Source of the DNA: Prevotella aff. ruminicola Tc2-24
GTDB lineage: Bacteria; Bacteroidota; Bacteroidia; Bacteroidales; Bacteroidaceae
Assembly (NCBI RefSeq): GCF_900110895.1
Contig: NZ_FOIQ01000003.1
Location: forward strand, 1 to 64,000
DNA length: 64,000 nucleotides
Direction of reading: 5' to 3'
A program made the position numbers and the translations under genes. Of this stretch, positions 34,408 to 43,606 are shown piece by piece. How positions within the stretch are numbered: position 1 is the first letter of the stretch; every line of letters starts with the position of its first letter. The notes under the pieces were generated by a model. It saw nothing but the letters and a program-made list of their open reading frames with translations. It was not told where the DNA came from and made no database searches.

Positions 34408-35685
34408 CTATTTTGAATCGGAATGGTTGAGGTTCGCTTGCTTTAATAGCAGGCGAACTTCTCTTTTCTTACGGAGATAGTCCAAACGCTCTTTGGCATG
34501 GCGATGCGACTCACGAAGCTGATGACCATATACCAGACAGGCAGCAATCAGATAAACGAAAGCATGGATCCACAAATAACGGACTTCCAGAAGCACATCA
34601 CTCAGCGTTCCCCCCATGGTGTTCATACGAACAAAGGCTCGCACACCAAAGGTGCTAGGGAACAGCCATGAGACACCTTGCCAGAAGCCCGAGATATTAC
34701 TCTGTGGCCATGAGACACCTGTCAGGAACAGCAACGGCAGAGACACAAAAACCATGAGCAACATCACGTTCTCACGATAGCGAACCAGACAGGATACAGT
34801 CATACCAAAGAACACACAGGCCAGCAGATAGGGTATCATCAGTTGCAACAGATCCTGCCAGTGTATGAGCGTTAAGAAGGAGAACAGCCGTGGCACAACC
34901 ATCGTGAGATAAGCTGCCATGACCATATAAACCATCAGGTAGCACAATGCCTTACCGCCCACAATTCGCCCCACGCTGGAATAGCACTTGTGGATAGGTA
35001 CGAGGTCGGCATAACGATTACGCTCACGAGCGGTACCTGCGGAGAGTCCAATACCCAGTACGAGTGTCTGCTGGAGTATCAGCATCAGCACGGCCGGGAT
35101 GATAAAGTTACCATATCCACCAGCCGGATTGAAGATCGGCACATCCTCGAAAGCTAAAGGCTTGGTGGTAATCTGATCCTCACGAACAGTATAGTTACCT
35201 GCTAACTTCGTCTGTATCTCCGCCCCCATCGACTGCGTGACAGCAACGGCTGTCTGGTAGATGGCCTTGTAAGTCAACATCAGAGACATGTCACAGTATA
35301 CACCCACCACAGCTTGTTCCATGCGGTTGATATGCGTAGAAAAATCGGAGGGGATGAGGTAGACACCCTTCACCACCTGACGACTCACCAATGTTTTCGC
35401 TTCGTCCAAATCCTCTGCATAATAGGCCACCTTCACATCAGGTGAGGCATCACACTCACGGATAAACTGACGACTCAGATGACTATGCGACTGGTCGACG
35501 ACCACCACAGGCACCTCACGCACCACCTCATTATTATATATCCATGAATATAGCAACGGATAGGCCAACGGTACGATGATAAAGAAGATGAGTACTCCCT
35601 CATCGCGAAACACCTGCTTCATCTCCTCATACCAGATGTAACAGGCATCCTGGATCAGTCCGTGTAGTTTATGGAATATAGACAT
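34408..35685 (-). CDS. ABC-2 type permease, YbhR/YhhJ-like (second of a pair)
   Basis: 425 residues. One membrane segment near the N-terminus (about 28-50) is followed by a periplasmic domain of about 190 residues and five membrane segments (from about 215), then a basic cytoplasmic tail. This is the ABC2_membrane_3 layout of drug or polymer exporters. It overlaps the upstream permease gene by 17 bp. With HlyD and TolC it would form an envelope-spanning exporter. No ATP-binding subunit is encoded nearby. Confidence 0.9.
   Translation of the reverse strand: MSIFHKLHGLIQDACYIWYEEMKQVFRDEGVLIFFIIVPLAYPLLYSWIYNNEVVREVPVVVVDQSHSHLSRQFIRECDASPDVKVAYYAEDLDEAKTLVSRQVVKGVYLIPSDFSTHINRMEQAVVGVYCDMSLMLTYKAIYQTAVAVTQSMGAEIQTKLAGNYTVREDQITTKPLAFEDVPIFNPAGGYGNFIIPAVLMLILQQTLVLGIGLSAGTARERNRYADLVPIHKCYSSVGRIVGGKALCYLMVYMVMAAYLTMVVPRLFSFLTLIHWQDLLQLMIPYLLACVFFGMTVSCLVRYRENVMLLMVFVSLPLLFLTGVSWPQSNISGFWQGVSWLFPSTFGVRAFVRMNTMGGTLSDVLLEVRYLWIHAFVYLIAACLVYGHQLRESHRHAKERLDYLRKKREVRLLLKQANLNHSDSK
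34429..34470 (+). terminator. Terminator of the polysaccharide operon
   Basis: A stem of about 14 bp (core GTTCGCTTGCT / AGCAGGCGAAC with one G-T pair, loop TTAAT) is followed by CTCTTTTCTT. It lies 37 bp after the WcaJ-like stop and inside the last codons of the convergent ABC permease gene. Confidence 0.75.
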
Positions 35686-36838
35686 AGGTCAGCATTGCAT
35701 TCTTAATTTTCGAGATAACCAGCCAAGGCAGGATAGTGAAGGCCACCAAGGCCGCCAGATGGAACCAGGCATCAATCAACGGGAAACCGTTAAATACCGT
35801 AATCTGATAGATCATATAGTAATGGCGCAACGGGAACAACCACGTCAAAGCCTGGATGGCAGCATCCATACCCATCACAGGGAAGGCTGATCCCGCTAAC
35901 GAGAAGCTCAGCACGGCCCATAGCGAGCAGACACTCATCGACATACGGAGCGAAGGCATCAGGCCAAAGGCGAAAACGCCGAAACCGATACTGGAGAACA
36001 CCTCCAACACACAAAGCAAGATGATGTCGGCCGTATGTCCCTGATAGGGAAAGCCCATGATATGGAGCATATAGAATTCATAGCCAAAAATCAATGTGAG
36101 AAACACCAGTGCCTGAGGCAGGTATTTTCCCATGATGGCCACCACAATATTCTTATCGGCCATCGCCAACCACTCCTTCCCCCGTCCGAACTTCAGTTCC
36201 ATACCCAACGAATAGGCGGATATCAGAAACATAAAAAGCATCATCACACCAGGCACAAGTACCGTCGAGAGATAGGCATTATAGTTGGTCCAAGGATTGG
36301 CTATCTGATGCAAATCAATCCGAATAGGTTGCAAGAACGCCTGTATCTGACCTGCCGTATAGCCCTTCGCACGCATCGTGGCCTGTCCTACAGCCGCCGA
36401 GCCAAGGGTGGAAATGGTTTTCAAATCTCTCATCAGCAATGACCCCGACATCACCGAGGCCATATTATAATAATAGGAGATCTTGGGTTGACGACTAGCC
36501 AATAACTTGTCTGTCGTACCCTTGGGGATATATAGGAATGCATATATCTCGTTGCGCTGAATGGCACGACGCGCCTCTGCCACCGAGGGATAGTGGGCCA
36601 CCACCTCCGAACTCTGGAAAGCATCGAGACGACGAATCAATCCGCGCGAGGTTGTTGTATTATCAAGATCGACCACACCCACAGGCATGTTCTCTGGCAA
36701 TCCCTCATCCATCAGCGAAGTGAAAAACACCATGGCCAACAGGGGGAAAACCACCATACAGAAGCCGTAAATGCGATTCTTATACAGAATCCTACATTCA
36801 CGCTTCGATATCTGCCATATCTGGGTGAGGAATTTCAT
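35669..36838 (-). CDS. ABC-2 type permease (first of a pair)
   Basis: 389 residues, same layout as its partner: a first membrane segment at about 20-40, a periplasmic domain with GVVDLDNTTTSRGLIRRLDAF, then five or six membrane segments from about 190. It begins one base after the hlyD stop codon and overlaps the next permease gene. The two probably form a heterodimer. Confidence 0.9.
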   Translation of the reverse strand: MKFLTQIWQISKRECRILYKNRIYGFCMVVFPLLAMVFFTSLMDEGLPENMPVGVVDLDNTTTSRGLIRRLDAFQSSEVVAHYPSVAEARRAIQRNEIYAFLYIPKGTTDKLLASRQPKISYYYNMASVMSGSLLMRDLKTISTLGSAAVGQATMRAKGYTAGQIQAFLQPIRIDLHQIANPWTNYNAYLSTVLVPGVMMLFMFLISAYSLGMELKFGRGKEWLAMADKNIVVAIMGKYLPQALVFLTLIFGYEFYMLHIMGFPYQGHTADIILLCVLEVFSSIGFGVFAFGLMPSLRMSMSVCSLWAVLSFSLAGSAFPVMGMDAAIQALTWLFPLRHYYMIYQITVFNGFPLIDAWFHLAALVAFTILPWLVISKIKNAMLTYVYIP

Positions 36839-37825
36839 TTAATTCTTGACAATCAAAGACATGCCAGGACGCAGGCCATCCAACCTATCCACTGGACGAG
36901 CCTTCACCTCAAAGGTTTTCAAGTCATACTGACCATTGGCCTTCGTAGCCTTCCATACAGCATATGAACCCTGATCCTTCAGGTAGTATACCTTCATTTT
37001 AATATCTTTGTTGAAAGCAGGAACAAAAGCAGTAAACTCTGTACCCATTTGCAAGCCGTTCAACTGGTCCTCACGGACATTGAACGTTCCCCACATATCC
37101 TGCATGACAGAGATAGACATAATCGGTGAACCCGTACCAACGAGTTCTCCAACCTTTGGATATACATCGCTGACCTCGCCCTCGATCTGAGCCACTTGCA
37201 CTGTTTCATGGATATATGAGTTTACCTCGTTGACAGCACCTCTTGCACGCCCCACCTGAGCGGCAGCAGCCAACTTATCCTCACGACGAGCACCATTGAC
37301 AGCCATATCATACTGACTTTGTGCCGCCTTCACCTGTGCCTCCATTGCCTTATAGTTGGCATAGGCCTCATCGCGCTTCTGCGCACTCATCACGCCCTCA
37401 TCATACAGACGTTGTACTCGGTGGTATGACTTCTCCGCAATCTCCAGTCCGGCCTTCGCCTGCTGAAGTACGGAAAACGCACCTTGGATCTGTTCTTTAC
37501 GGGCACCGTTCTGCGCCTTCAGTTCCATGGCAGCGGCGGCATTCTCTGCACTCTGCGCTTGTTCCATCTTAGCACGCACCTCTGGTGCGTCGAGAATGGC
37601 CAGCGTGTCGCCCACTTTCACGTAGTCGCCTTCTTTTACTCGCAACTCGAGGATACGTCCTGGTACTTTACTCGATACGCGATACTCGGTCACTTCCACC
37701 TGTCCTTGTATCACATCAGGATCACGGTCGATGACCAGAACTCCGATGATGGCTACAATAATTACAACTGCCACAAATCCGATAATGGCAAGTAAAATGT
37801 TCTTATGTTGACTCTTTGCTGACAT
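36839..37825 (-). CDS. HlyD/EmrA-type membrane fusion protein
   Basis: 328 residues. One N-terminal membrane anchor (about 10-32), a split biotinyl-lipoyl domain (SSKVPGRILELRVKEGDYVKVGDTLAIL at about 47-74, and EGEVSDVYPKVGELV near 215), a coiled-coil hairpin between the two, and a beta-barrel C-terminal part. It would link the inner-membrane permeases to the TolC-like channel in the periplasm. The 53 bp between tolC and this gene hold AGCTAATAG-type repeats. Confidence 0.93.
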   Translation of the reverse strand: MSAKSQHKNILLAIIGFVAVVIIVAIIGVLVIDRDPDVIQGQVEVTEYRVSSKVPGRILELRVKEGDYVKVGDTLAILDAPEVRAKMEQAQSAENAAAAMELKAQNGARKEQIQGAFSVLQQAKAGLEIAEKSYHRVQRLYDEGVMSAQKRDEAYANYKAMEAQVKAAQSQYDMAVNGARREDKLAAAAQVGRARGAVNEVNSYIHETVQVAQIEGEVSDVYPKVGELVGTGSPIMSISVMQDMWGTFNVREDQLNGLQMGTEFTAFVPAFNKDIKMKVYYLKDQGSYAVWKATKANGQYDLKTFEVKARPVDRLDGLRPGMSLIVKN

Positions 37826-37878
37826 TTTATGATGCTTTTGGCTGTTAGCTTTTTACTATTAGCTATTAAATATTATCA

Positions 37879-39402
37879 TTATTCTAACGTTCCCAACGCC
37901 TTTTGAAGATCAACCTGACTGAGTCGGACGTCAATCTCTGCGTCGATCTTCTGAGACTGCGCCTGTAACCAAGCCGTCTGTGCCTCCATCACCGTGGTCG
38001 GTGTTATCACGCCCTCACGAAAGCCGAGGTTGGCTGTACGCAAGTTCTCATCGGCACGCAGGATATTTGCCTGTGCCATAGCCAGTTTCTTATTGGCTTC
38101 ACCAACTTTGAAAGTTGTCTGGTTCACCTGCAGCTCAATCATCTCACGGGCCTCAGCCAGTTCCAGACTGGCGATAGAGGTTGCCCCCTTTGAAGCGCGT
38201 ACCTTATACATCACATCGCCCCAGTTCCAAAGTGGCACACGCACCATCACACCCACATTCCAGAAACCGGCAAACTTCTTCTCGAAACCATTCACCAGAT
38301 TCGGGTTGCTCACTGCATAGCCACCCATGAGCATCACCTGTGGTAGATTTCCTGCCTTGAGAACGTTTGTTGCCTGCTTGGTGATATCAACAGTGTTCTG
38401 TAACATCTTCAGCTCAGGACGATGCTCAACAGCTTGTTCAATATCAAGTTTCGGTGCCAACTCAACCACGGCAATCTGATCTGTCTGCTCGTCAGCGAGA
38501 ACCACCTGCTCGTCAAGTGGTAGTCCACAGAGCTGACAAAGCAACATCCGAGAGAGAACCAGTCCGTCATTGACACGTGTCAGTGCCATCTCGGCCTCAT
38601 TCACCTTCACATCAACACTCAAGCCGTCACTCTTCGTGGCAATGCCTTCGTCAATCATCTTATGAACATCGGAGTCGAGTTTCCTAACAAGATCAAGATA
38701 GCCTTCTGCGAGTTTTTTCTTATGGTACAATGACACCACCTGCCAATAAGTCTGGTCTATCTTATAGAGCGTAGCTTGTCGGTGCGCTGCCATGGAATTT
38801 TCTGCCATGTCCTCACCCAAATCGGCGATCTTGTTCAGAGCGATAATACTTCCACCCATAAACACTGGTTGGGTGAGCAGTACAGAGCCAGCGAACACAT
38901 TACGGGTATCTGTCCGCAAGGCATCGACAATCTTCTTTCCCTCGCTGTTGAGAGTCCCCTCCAGACCTGTCATCATGTCATTCATGTTCGACTGCATGCC
39001 GCCCATCATCTGCTGGACATTCTGCACAGGGATTCCCAGTTGAACGAGAGCGTTACCCAACTGTGAGAACGAGCCCTCCAAACCCTGTAACTGAGGCTGC
39101 ATGCCTGTCATCACTCCCGTTCCCAGATACGGCAGGGTATGCTTCTGAACATCGCTCAGCAGTGAGATTTCCTCACTGGTGTACTGATAAGTGCCAATGG
39201 CGCTCACATGCGGCAGGTACTTCGTACGTGCCGACTTCCTAATATTGGCCGCCACGTCCTGCTTCAGTCGCGAGATTCCAAGTTGCTTATTGTTATGCAA
39301 CGCCATCTGCCTACAACTGTCGAGCGAGAGAATACGCTGCGCACCAGCCGGTAGGAAGCCAAAGGCTAAAAGCCAAAAGCTGATAGCAATTCTCTTGTCC
39401 AT
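37879..39402 (-). CDS. TolC family outer membrane efflux protein
   Basis: About 507 residues with a signal peptide (MDKRIAISFWLLAFGFLPAGA, cut before QR) and two helical repeats of the OEP family (for instance SLDSCRQMALHNNKQL near 28 and a second copy around VELAPKLDIEQAVEHRPEL). It forms the outer-membrane channel of the exporter. The start at 39402 is chosen because it lies 4 bp after the stop of the coiled-coil gene. Its signal peptide is encoded by a repetitive AGCTTTTGGCTTTTAGC stretch. Confidence 0.93.
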   Translation of the reverse strand: MDKRIAISFWLLAFGFLPAGAQRILSLDSCRQMALHNNKQLGISRLKQDVAANIRKSARTKYLPHVSAIGTYQYTSEEISLLSDVQKHTLPYLGTGVMTGMQPQLQGLEGSFSQLGNALVQLGIPVQNVQQMMGGMQSNMNDMMTGLEGTLNSEGKKIVDALRTDTRNVFAGSVLLTQPVFMGGSIIALNKIADLGEDMAENSMAAHRQATLYKIDQTYWQVVSLYHKKKLAEGYLDLVRKLDSDVHKMIDEGIATKSDGLSVDVKVNEAEMALTRVNDGLVLSRMLLCQLCGLPLDEQVVLADEQTDQIAVVELAPKLDIEQAVEHRPELKMLQNTVDITKQATNVLKAGNLPQVMLMGGYAVSNPNLVNGFEKKFAGFWNVGVMVRVPLWNWGDVMYKVRASKGATSIASLELAEAREMIELQVNQTTFKVGEANKKLAMAQANILRADENLRTANLGFREGVITPTTVMEAQTAWLQAQSQKIDAEIDVRLSQVDLQKALGTLE

Positions 39403-39406
39403 GTTC

Positions 39407-40279
39407 TTATTTAAAGGTAAATGTACGCGAACCAATCATACTGCCGTCGACGAAGATGCTCACGCGATAGTCGCCAGCCTCCAACATCTGCGACACATTC
39501 CAATACACGGTAACAGGCGTCTCCTCACCAGTATACTCGATAACCTTCTTCGCAGAGCTCTCCAAAGTGCGGTTCTCATAGGCGAATGCGCCACCACCTG
39601 TCAAGGCATTACCTCCAGGGTTCTGTATCAGCACATAGACCGTACGGTTGCCATTAGCGGCCGTCACATTCCTAGTGATGGCAAAACTTACACGCATCTG
39701 CCTACAGTCTTTCAATTTCTGGGTAGTCTTTCCGCGCTTGTTCAACAACTGAAGCTGAATATTCGTAGCATCAAGTTGTGCAGCGATGGCGACCTTTTCC
39801 GACAGGGAAGCTTTCTCACTGCTCAGACCAGCAATCTCCGTATTACGCTGTTGAAGTTCGGCATGCACACGACTATTCTCTGCCCTCAGGTTTTGGTTTA
39901 AGCGGTTCAGAGAGTCGATCTGCATCACATAGTCGCGCAATACGGCACGCACGGTGGCCAACTCCTTCTTCAAACGTGTTATCTCACGCGCGTCGGTGGC
40001 CTTCACCTGTTTCAACTCCTCCAGCAATTGCTGGGTTCTCATCTGCTCCTGTGTCAGTTGGGCGATGATCGAGTCGTTATTAATCTGCATCTTCATCTCA
40101 CTGTACTGCAAGGCGAAGCGTTCATATTCATTCTCCATCTCCTGTTTGTCAAGAGCAGCCAACTCTTGCATATCTGCATTCACCTGTTTCTGCTCTTTGA
40201 GGTCTGTAAAGAGGTAAACAACACCGCCCAATAAGAGCAGTATCACAATAATCAGAGGAATCAGTATCTTCTTATTCAT
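39407..40279 (-). CDS. Coiled-coil protein with one membrane anchor, function unknown
   Basis: 290 residues. A membrane segment (about 5-25) is followed by a long coiled coil (about 28-175, rich in E, K, Q and L) and a C-terminal beta-rich part (SFAITRNVTAANGNRTVYV to the end, with DYRVSIFVDGSMIGSRTFTFK). It resembles conserved hypothetical proteins of Bacteroidetes. As the first gene of the exporter operon it may be a periplasmic partner of the HlyD/TolC pair. That role is inferred from position only. Confidence 0.75.
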   Translation of the reverse strand: MNKKILIPLIIVILLLLGGVVYLFTDLKEQKQVNADMQELAALDKQEMENEYERFALQYSEMKMQINNDSIIAQLTQEQMRTQQLLEELKQVKATDAREITRLKKELATVRAVLRDYVMQIDSLNRLNQNLRAENSRVHAELQQRNTEIAGLSSEKASLSEKVAIAAQLDATNIQLQLLNKRGKTTQKLKDCRQMRVSFAITRNVTAANGNRTVYVLIQNPGGNALTGGGAFAYENRTLESSAKKVIEYTGEETPVTVYWNVSQMLEAGDYRVSIFVDGSMIGSRTFTFK

Positions 40280-40305
40280 ATCTTTTCGTTTATTTTATCA
40301 CGGTG

Positions 40306-40337
40306 CAAAATTATAGTTTTTCGTGGAGAAAAACAAA
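40306..40337 (-). promoter_or_regulatory. Promoter of the exporter operon
   Basis: On the minus strand TTTG (40337-40334), 20 bp, then TAATTTTG (40313-40306). It lies 27 bp upstream of the coiled-coil gene and is divergent from the cyd promoter. Confidence 0.75.
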
Positions 40338-40426
40338 GAAAACTGACCTTCAATAGTTTAACCATGTTTAATTTTAAGATATTTACCGACTTTTCGACCA
40401 ATTTTTACAGTTTTCTCCTCTTTTTG

Positions 40427-40458
40427 CTTGGAATATATGGATAAAAGATGTATATTTG
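40427..40458 (+). promoter_or_regulatory. Promoter of the DUF4492-cydAB operon
   Basis: CTTG at 40427-40430, 20 bp, then TATATTTG at 40451-40458. It excludes an in-frame TTG at 40456 as the start of the first gene. The leader would be about 15 bases. Confidence 0.75.
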
Positions 40459-40479
40459 CAACAAATAGCACTGACGTCT

Positions 40480-40701
40480 ATGAATCATAACAGCTTTCTG
40501 TATAGGATATACGACCTCTATGACGAAGGATTTCGTTCAATGAGCCTTGGCAAGACCCTATGGGCCATCATCCTCATCAAGCTGTTTATCATCTTCTTCA
40601 TTCTCAGACTTTTCTTCTTGCCCGACTTTCTCAAGCAGCATGCCGACGGCGACAAGGCTAGCTATGTGGCGAACGAACTCGTGGAACGAGGACATTTTTA
40701 A
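40480..40701 (+). CDS. DUF4492 small membrane protein of the cytochrome bd operon
   Basis: 73 residues from MNHNSF, with one membrane segment (about 27-47) and a charged C-terminal tail. Small proteins of this kind (DUF4492) regularly precede cydA in Bacteroidetes and may be an accessory subunit of cytochrome bd, comparable in position to CydX/CydH; this is not proven. It lies 64 bp before cydA in the same unit. Confidence 0.85.
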   Translation: MNHNSFLYRIYDLYDEGFRSMSLGKTLWAIILIKLFIIFFILRLFFLPDFLKQHADGDKASYVANELVERGHF

Positions 40702-40765
40702 TGTTGGTCACTAAAGCAAGACGAATGGAACATCCAAAGCGATGTCATACCTCTAAAATAATCAT

Positions 40766-42370
40766 ATGATGAGCAACCTATTCTTAAACATCGATGCAGG
40801 GATGATCGACTGGTCGAGAGCGCAGTTCGCCCTAACAGCCATCTACCACTGGCTCTTCGTGCCTCTCACTCTCGGTTTAGCGGTTATCATGGGTATCGTC
40901 GAGACAAACTATTACCGTGCAAAGCGGGCCTTTGACAAAGGAAAGACGACAGACAGGTCTGTCGCTGACTTCTGGCAGAATGCCGCGAAATTCTGGCAGC
41001 GTCTCTTTGGTGTGAACTTCGCCATGGGAGTAGCCACAGGCATCATCCTTGAATTCGAGTTCGGTACCAACTGGAGTAACTACTCGTGGTTTGTGGGCGA
41101 CATCTTCGGTGCCCCATTGGCAGTAGAAGGCATCGTTGCCTTTTTCATGGAATCGACCTTTGTGGCCGTCATGTATTTCGGATGGAAAAAGGTATCACCA
41201 GGCTTCCACCTGACCTCCACATGGCTCACAGGTCTGGGCGCCACGATCTCTGCATGGTGGATCCTTGTGGCCAACGCGTGGATGCAGTACCCTGTGGGCT
41301 GTGAATTCAACCCCGACACCATGCGTAACGAGATGGTATCGTTCTTCGAGGTTGCACTCTCCCCCTTCGCCATCGACAAGTTCTGTCATACGGTCATTTC
41401 TGCTTGGATCATTGGTGCCGTATTCTGCGTAGGTGTCAGTTGCTGGTATCTGATGAAAAAACGAGAGACCCAACTTGCTCTGAAGAGCATCCGCATTGGT
41501 GCGACGGTGGGTCTGGTCGCTTCCATATTGACCGCCGTCACAGGTCACAAATCAGGCATGGACGTAGCTGAGGTACAACCCATGAAACTGGCTGCAATGG
41601 AAGCACTTTATAACGGTGGAACAAATCAGGGACTGACGGCTGTCGCATGGATAAACCCTTTTATTCAGCCCGACTATGAGAAGACCACAGAGACACCTTT
41701 GAAGGTTGAAATACCCTATGCCCTCTCTCTCATGGCGACAAACGATCCACATGGATTCGTCCCTGGCATCAACGACATTCTCGACGGCTACACGACCCCC
41801 GACGGACGGGTGGAGCCTTCCGTCGATGAGAAAATCGAACGTGGAAAGAAAGCCATCACTGCCCTCGCCGCCTACCGTAAGGCTAAGAGTGACGAGGCAG
41901 ACGAGGTTGCGCTGAACACCCACCTATCCATACTCAACGAGAATATACAGTATTTCGGCTACGGCCATCTTCGCGACAAGTCTGATATTGTCCCATATAT
42001 TCCTGTGAATTTCTGGGCATTCCGCATCATGGTAGGCCTTGGTTGTCTGTTCATCTTATTCTTTGCCGTTATCCTATTCGCATCGTACAAAAAGGACATC
42101 ACAACCCTGCCAAAGTGGCATTATATCACAGCCATTGCGATGATTCCGTTGAGTTATATTGCCTCTGAGAGCGGTTGGCTTGTGGCAGAGTTCGGTCGTC
42201 AACCATGGACTATTCAAGACATGTTGCCCACATGGGCGGCCGTCAGTGATTTGAGTTCGTCAAGTGTAATGATCACATTCTTTCTGTTCCTCATTCTCTT
42301 TACCACACTACTTGCTGTCGAGATCACCATTCTTCTGAAACAGATCAAACAAGGAAACGTTGAGTATTAA
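40766..42370 (+). CDS. cydA: Cytochrome bd ubiquinol/menaquinol oxidase subunit I
   Basis: 534 residues, about nine membrane segments. ARAQFALTAIYHWLFVPLTLG near the N-terminus holds the heme b595-type histidine, and the family signature GRQPW occurs in SGWLVAEFGRQPWTIQ (about 470). It oxidises quinol and reduces oxygen at high affinity in the inner membrane, consistent with a microaerobic to anaerobic host. The insertion between membrane segments (about 285-385) is long. Operon with DUF4492 and cydB. Confidence 0.97.
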   Translation: MMSNLFLNIDAGMIDWSRAQFALTAIYHWLFVPLTLGLAVIMGIVETNYYRAKRAFDKGKTTDRSVADFWQNAAKFWQRLFGVNFAMGVATGIILEFEFGTNWSNYSWFVGDIFGAPLAVEGIVAFFMESTFVAVMYFGWKKVSPGFHLTSTWLTGLGATISAWWILVANAWMQYPVGCEFNPDTMRNEMVSFFEVALSPFAIDKFCHTVISAWIIGAVFCVGVSCWYLMKKRETQLALKSIRIGATVGLVASILTAVTGHKSGMDVAEVQPMKLAAMEALYNGGTNQGLTAVAWINPFIQPDYEKTTETPLKVEIPYALSLMATNDPHGFVPGINDILDGYTTPDGRVEPSVDEKIERGKKAITALAAYRKAKSDEADEVALNTHLSILNENIQYFGYGHLRDKSDIVPYIPVNFWAFRIMVGLGCLFILFFAVILFASYKKDITTLPKWHYITAIAMIPLSYIASESGWLVAEFGRQPWTIQDMLPTWAAVSDLSSSSVMITFFLFLILFTTLLAVEITILLKQIKQGNVEY

Positions 42371-42388
42371 AGCAAAACAAGAGTTATT

Positions 42389-43534
42389 ATGTCATATGTA
42401 TTTCTACAACATTATTGGTGGTTTATAGTCTCACTACTCGGAGCCTTACTTGTCTTCTTACTCTTTGTCCAGGGAGCCAACTCTTTGGCACGCACCCTCG
42501 GTTGGACGGAAGAGGGGCGTCGCCTGGTATACAACTCCACTGGTCGTAAGTGGGAGTTCACGTTTACCACCCTTGTCACTTTCGGCGGAGCATTCTTCGC
42601 ATCATTCCCCTTATTCTATTCCACAAGCTTCGGGGGTGCCTACTGGCTGTGGATGATCATTCTTTTTACATTCGTGCTCCAGGCCGTAAGCTACGAGTTT
42701 CAAAATAAGTTAGGTAATTTCCTTGGCCCGCGTATCTTCCAGTTCTGTCTCACGTTCAACGGCATTGTCGGTCCATTACTGTTGGGGGCTGCCGTTGCCA
42801 CCTTCTTTGAAGGCAGCAACTTCCTTATCGTGAAGGACAACCTTGTCACTGAAGGTATCATTACCCCTATTATCTCACGCTGGGCAAACACCTCGCATGG
42901 TCTCGACGCCCTACTCAATCCATGGGTACTTGTACTAGGCTTCGCTGTAGTATTTCTGACACGTGTGTTAGGCATCCTCTACGTCATGAATAATGTGGCC
43001 GACGAGGATATTCGTTCACGTGGTAGTGTACGTCTGATAGGCTCCGCTGTGCCCTTCCTGATACTATTTGTGGGTTATTTCGTCCATTTGCTGCTGAAAG
43101 AGGGATATGCCGTCAATGCCGAGGGTATCGTATACTTGGAGCCAATGAAGTACCTGAATAACTTCCTCACAATGTGGTATCTACTCGTTATTCTAATAAT
43201 CGGGGTTGTGTTCGTGCTCTATGGCATTGGCAAGACCGTGCTCTCCAAGGGATACAATAGTGGCATCTGGCCTGCCGGTGTTGGAACTGTGCTCGTGATA
43301 CTGACCCTATTACTCTGTGCCGGGTGGAATCGCACAGCTTATTATCCCTCGACAGCCGACATACAGTCGTCGCTCACCCTCGCCAACTCATGCAGCAGTA
43401 AGTTCACGCTCACGACGATGTTCTACGTCTCGTTGCTTGTGCCCTTCGTACTAGCATATATCGTCTACGCTTGGCGTGCCATTGACAAGAAGAAACTCGA
43501 CAAGAACGAAATCCAGGACGACCACGCGTATTAG
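42389..43534 (+). CDS. cydB: Cytochrome bd oxidase subunit II
   Basis: 381 residues with about eight or nine membrane segments. FVQGANSLARTLGWTEE near residue 27-43 and the WEFTFTTLVTFGGAFFA stretch are typical of Bacteroidetes CydB. It lies 18 bp after cydA. A perfect terminator hairpin follows at 43569-43600. Confidence 0.96.
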   Translation: MSYVFLQHYWWFIVSLLGALLVFLLFVQGANSLARTLGWTEEGRRLVYNSTGRKWEFTFTTLVTFGGAFFASFPLFYSTSFGGAYWLWMIILFTFVLQAVSYEFQNKLGNFLGPRIFQFCLTFNGIVGPLLLGAAVATFFEGSNFLIVKDNLVTEGIITPIISRWANTSHGLDALLNPWVLVLGFAVVFLTRVLGILYVMNNVADEDIRSRGSVRLIGSAVPFLILFVGYFVHLLLKEGYAVNAEGIVYLEPMKYLNNFLTMWYLLVILIIGVVFVLYGIGKTVLSKGYNSGIWPAGVGTVLVILTLLLCAGWNRTAYYPSTADIQSSLTLANSCSSKFTLTTMFYVSLLVPFVLAYIVYAWRAIDKKKLDKNEIQDDHAY

Positions 43535-43568
43535 AAAGGAAAGCCAAGTTTTTATAGGAAAATAAAAA

Positions 43569-43604
43569 TAAAGAATCCCCACCATAATGGGGATTCTTTA
43601 TTTT
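43569..43604. terminator. Bidirectional terminator between cydB and tlpA
   Basis: A perfect 13-bp stem (TAAAGAATCCCCA / TGGGGATTCTTTA) with a six-base loop (43582-43587). It is followed by TTTTG on the plus strand and preceded by A-rich sequence, which is T-rich on the minus strand. It serves the convergent cyd and tlpA units. Confidence 0.92.
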
Positions 43605-43606
43605 GT

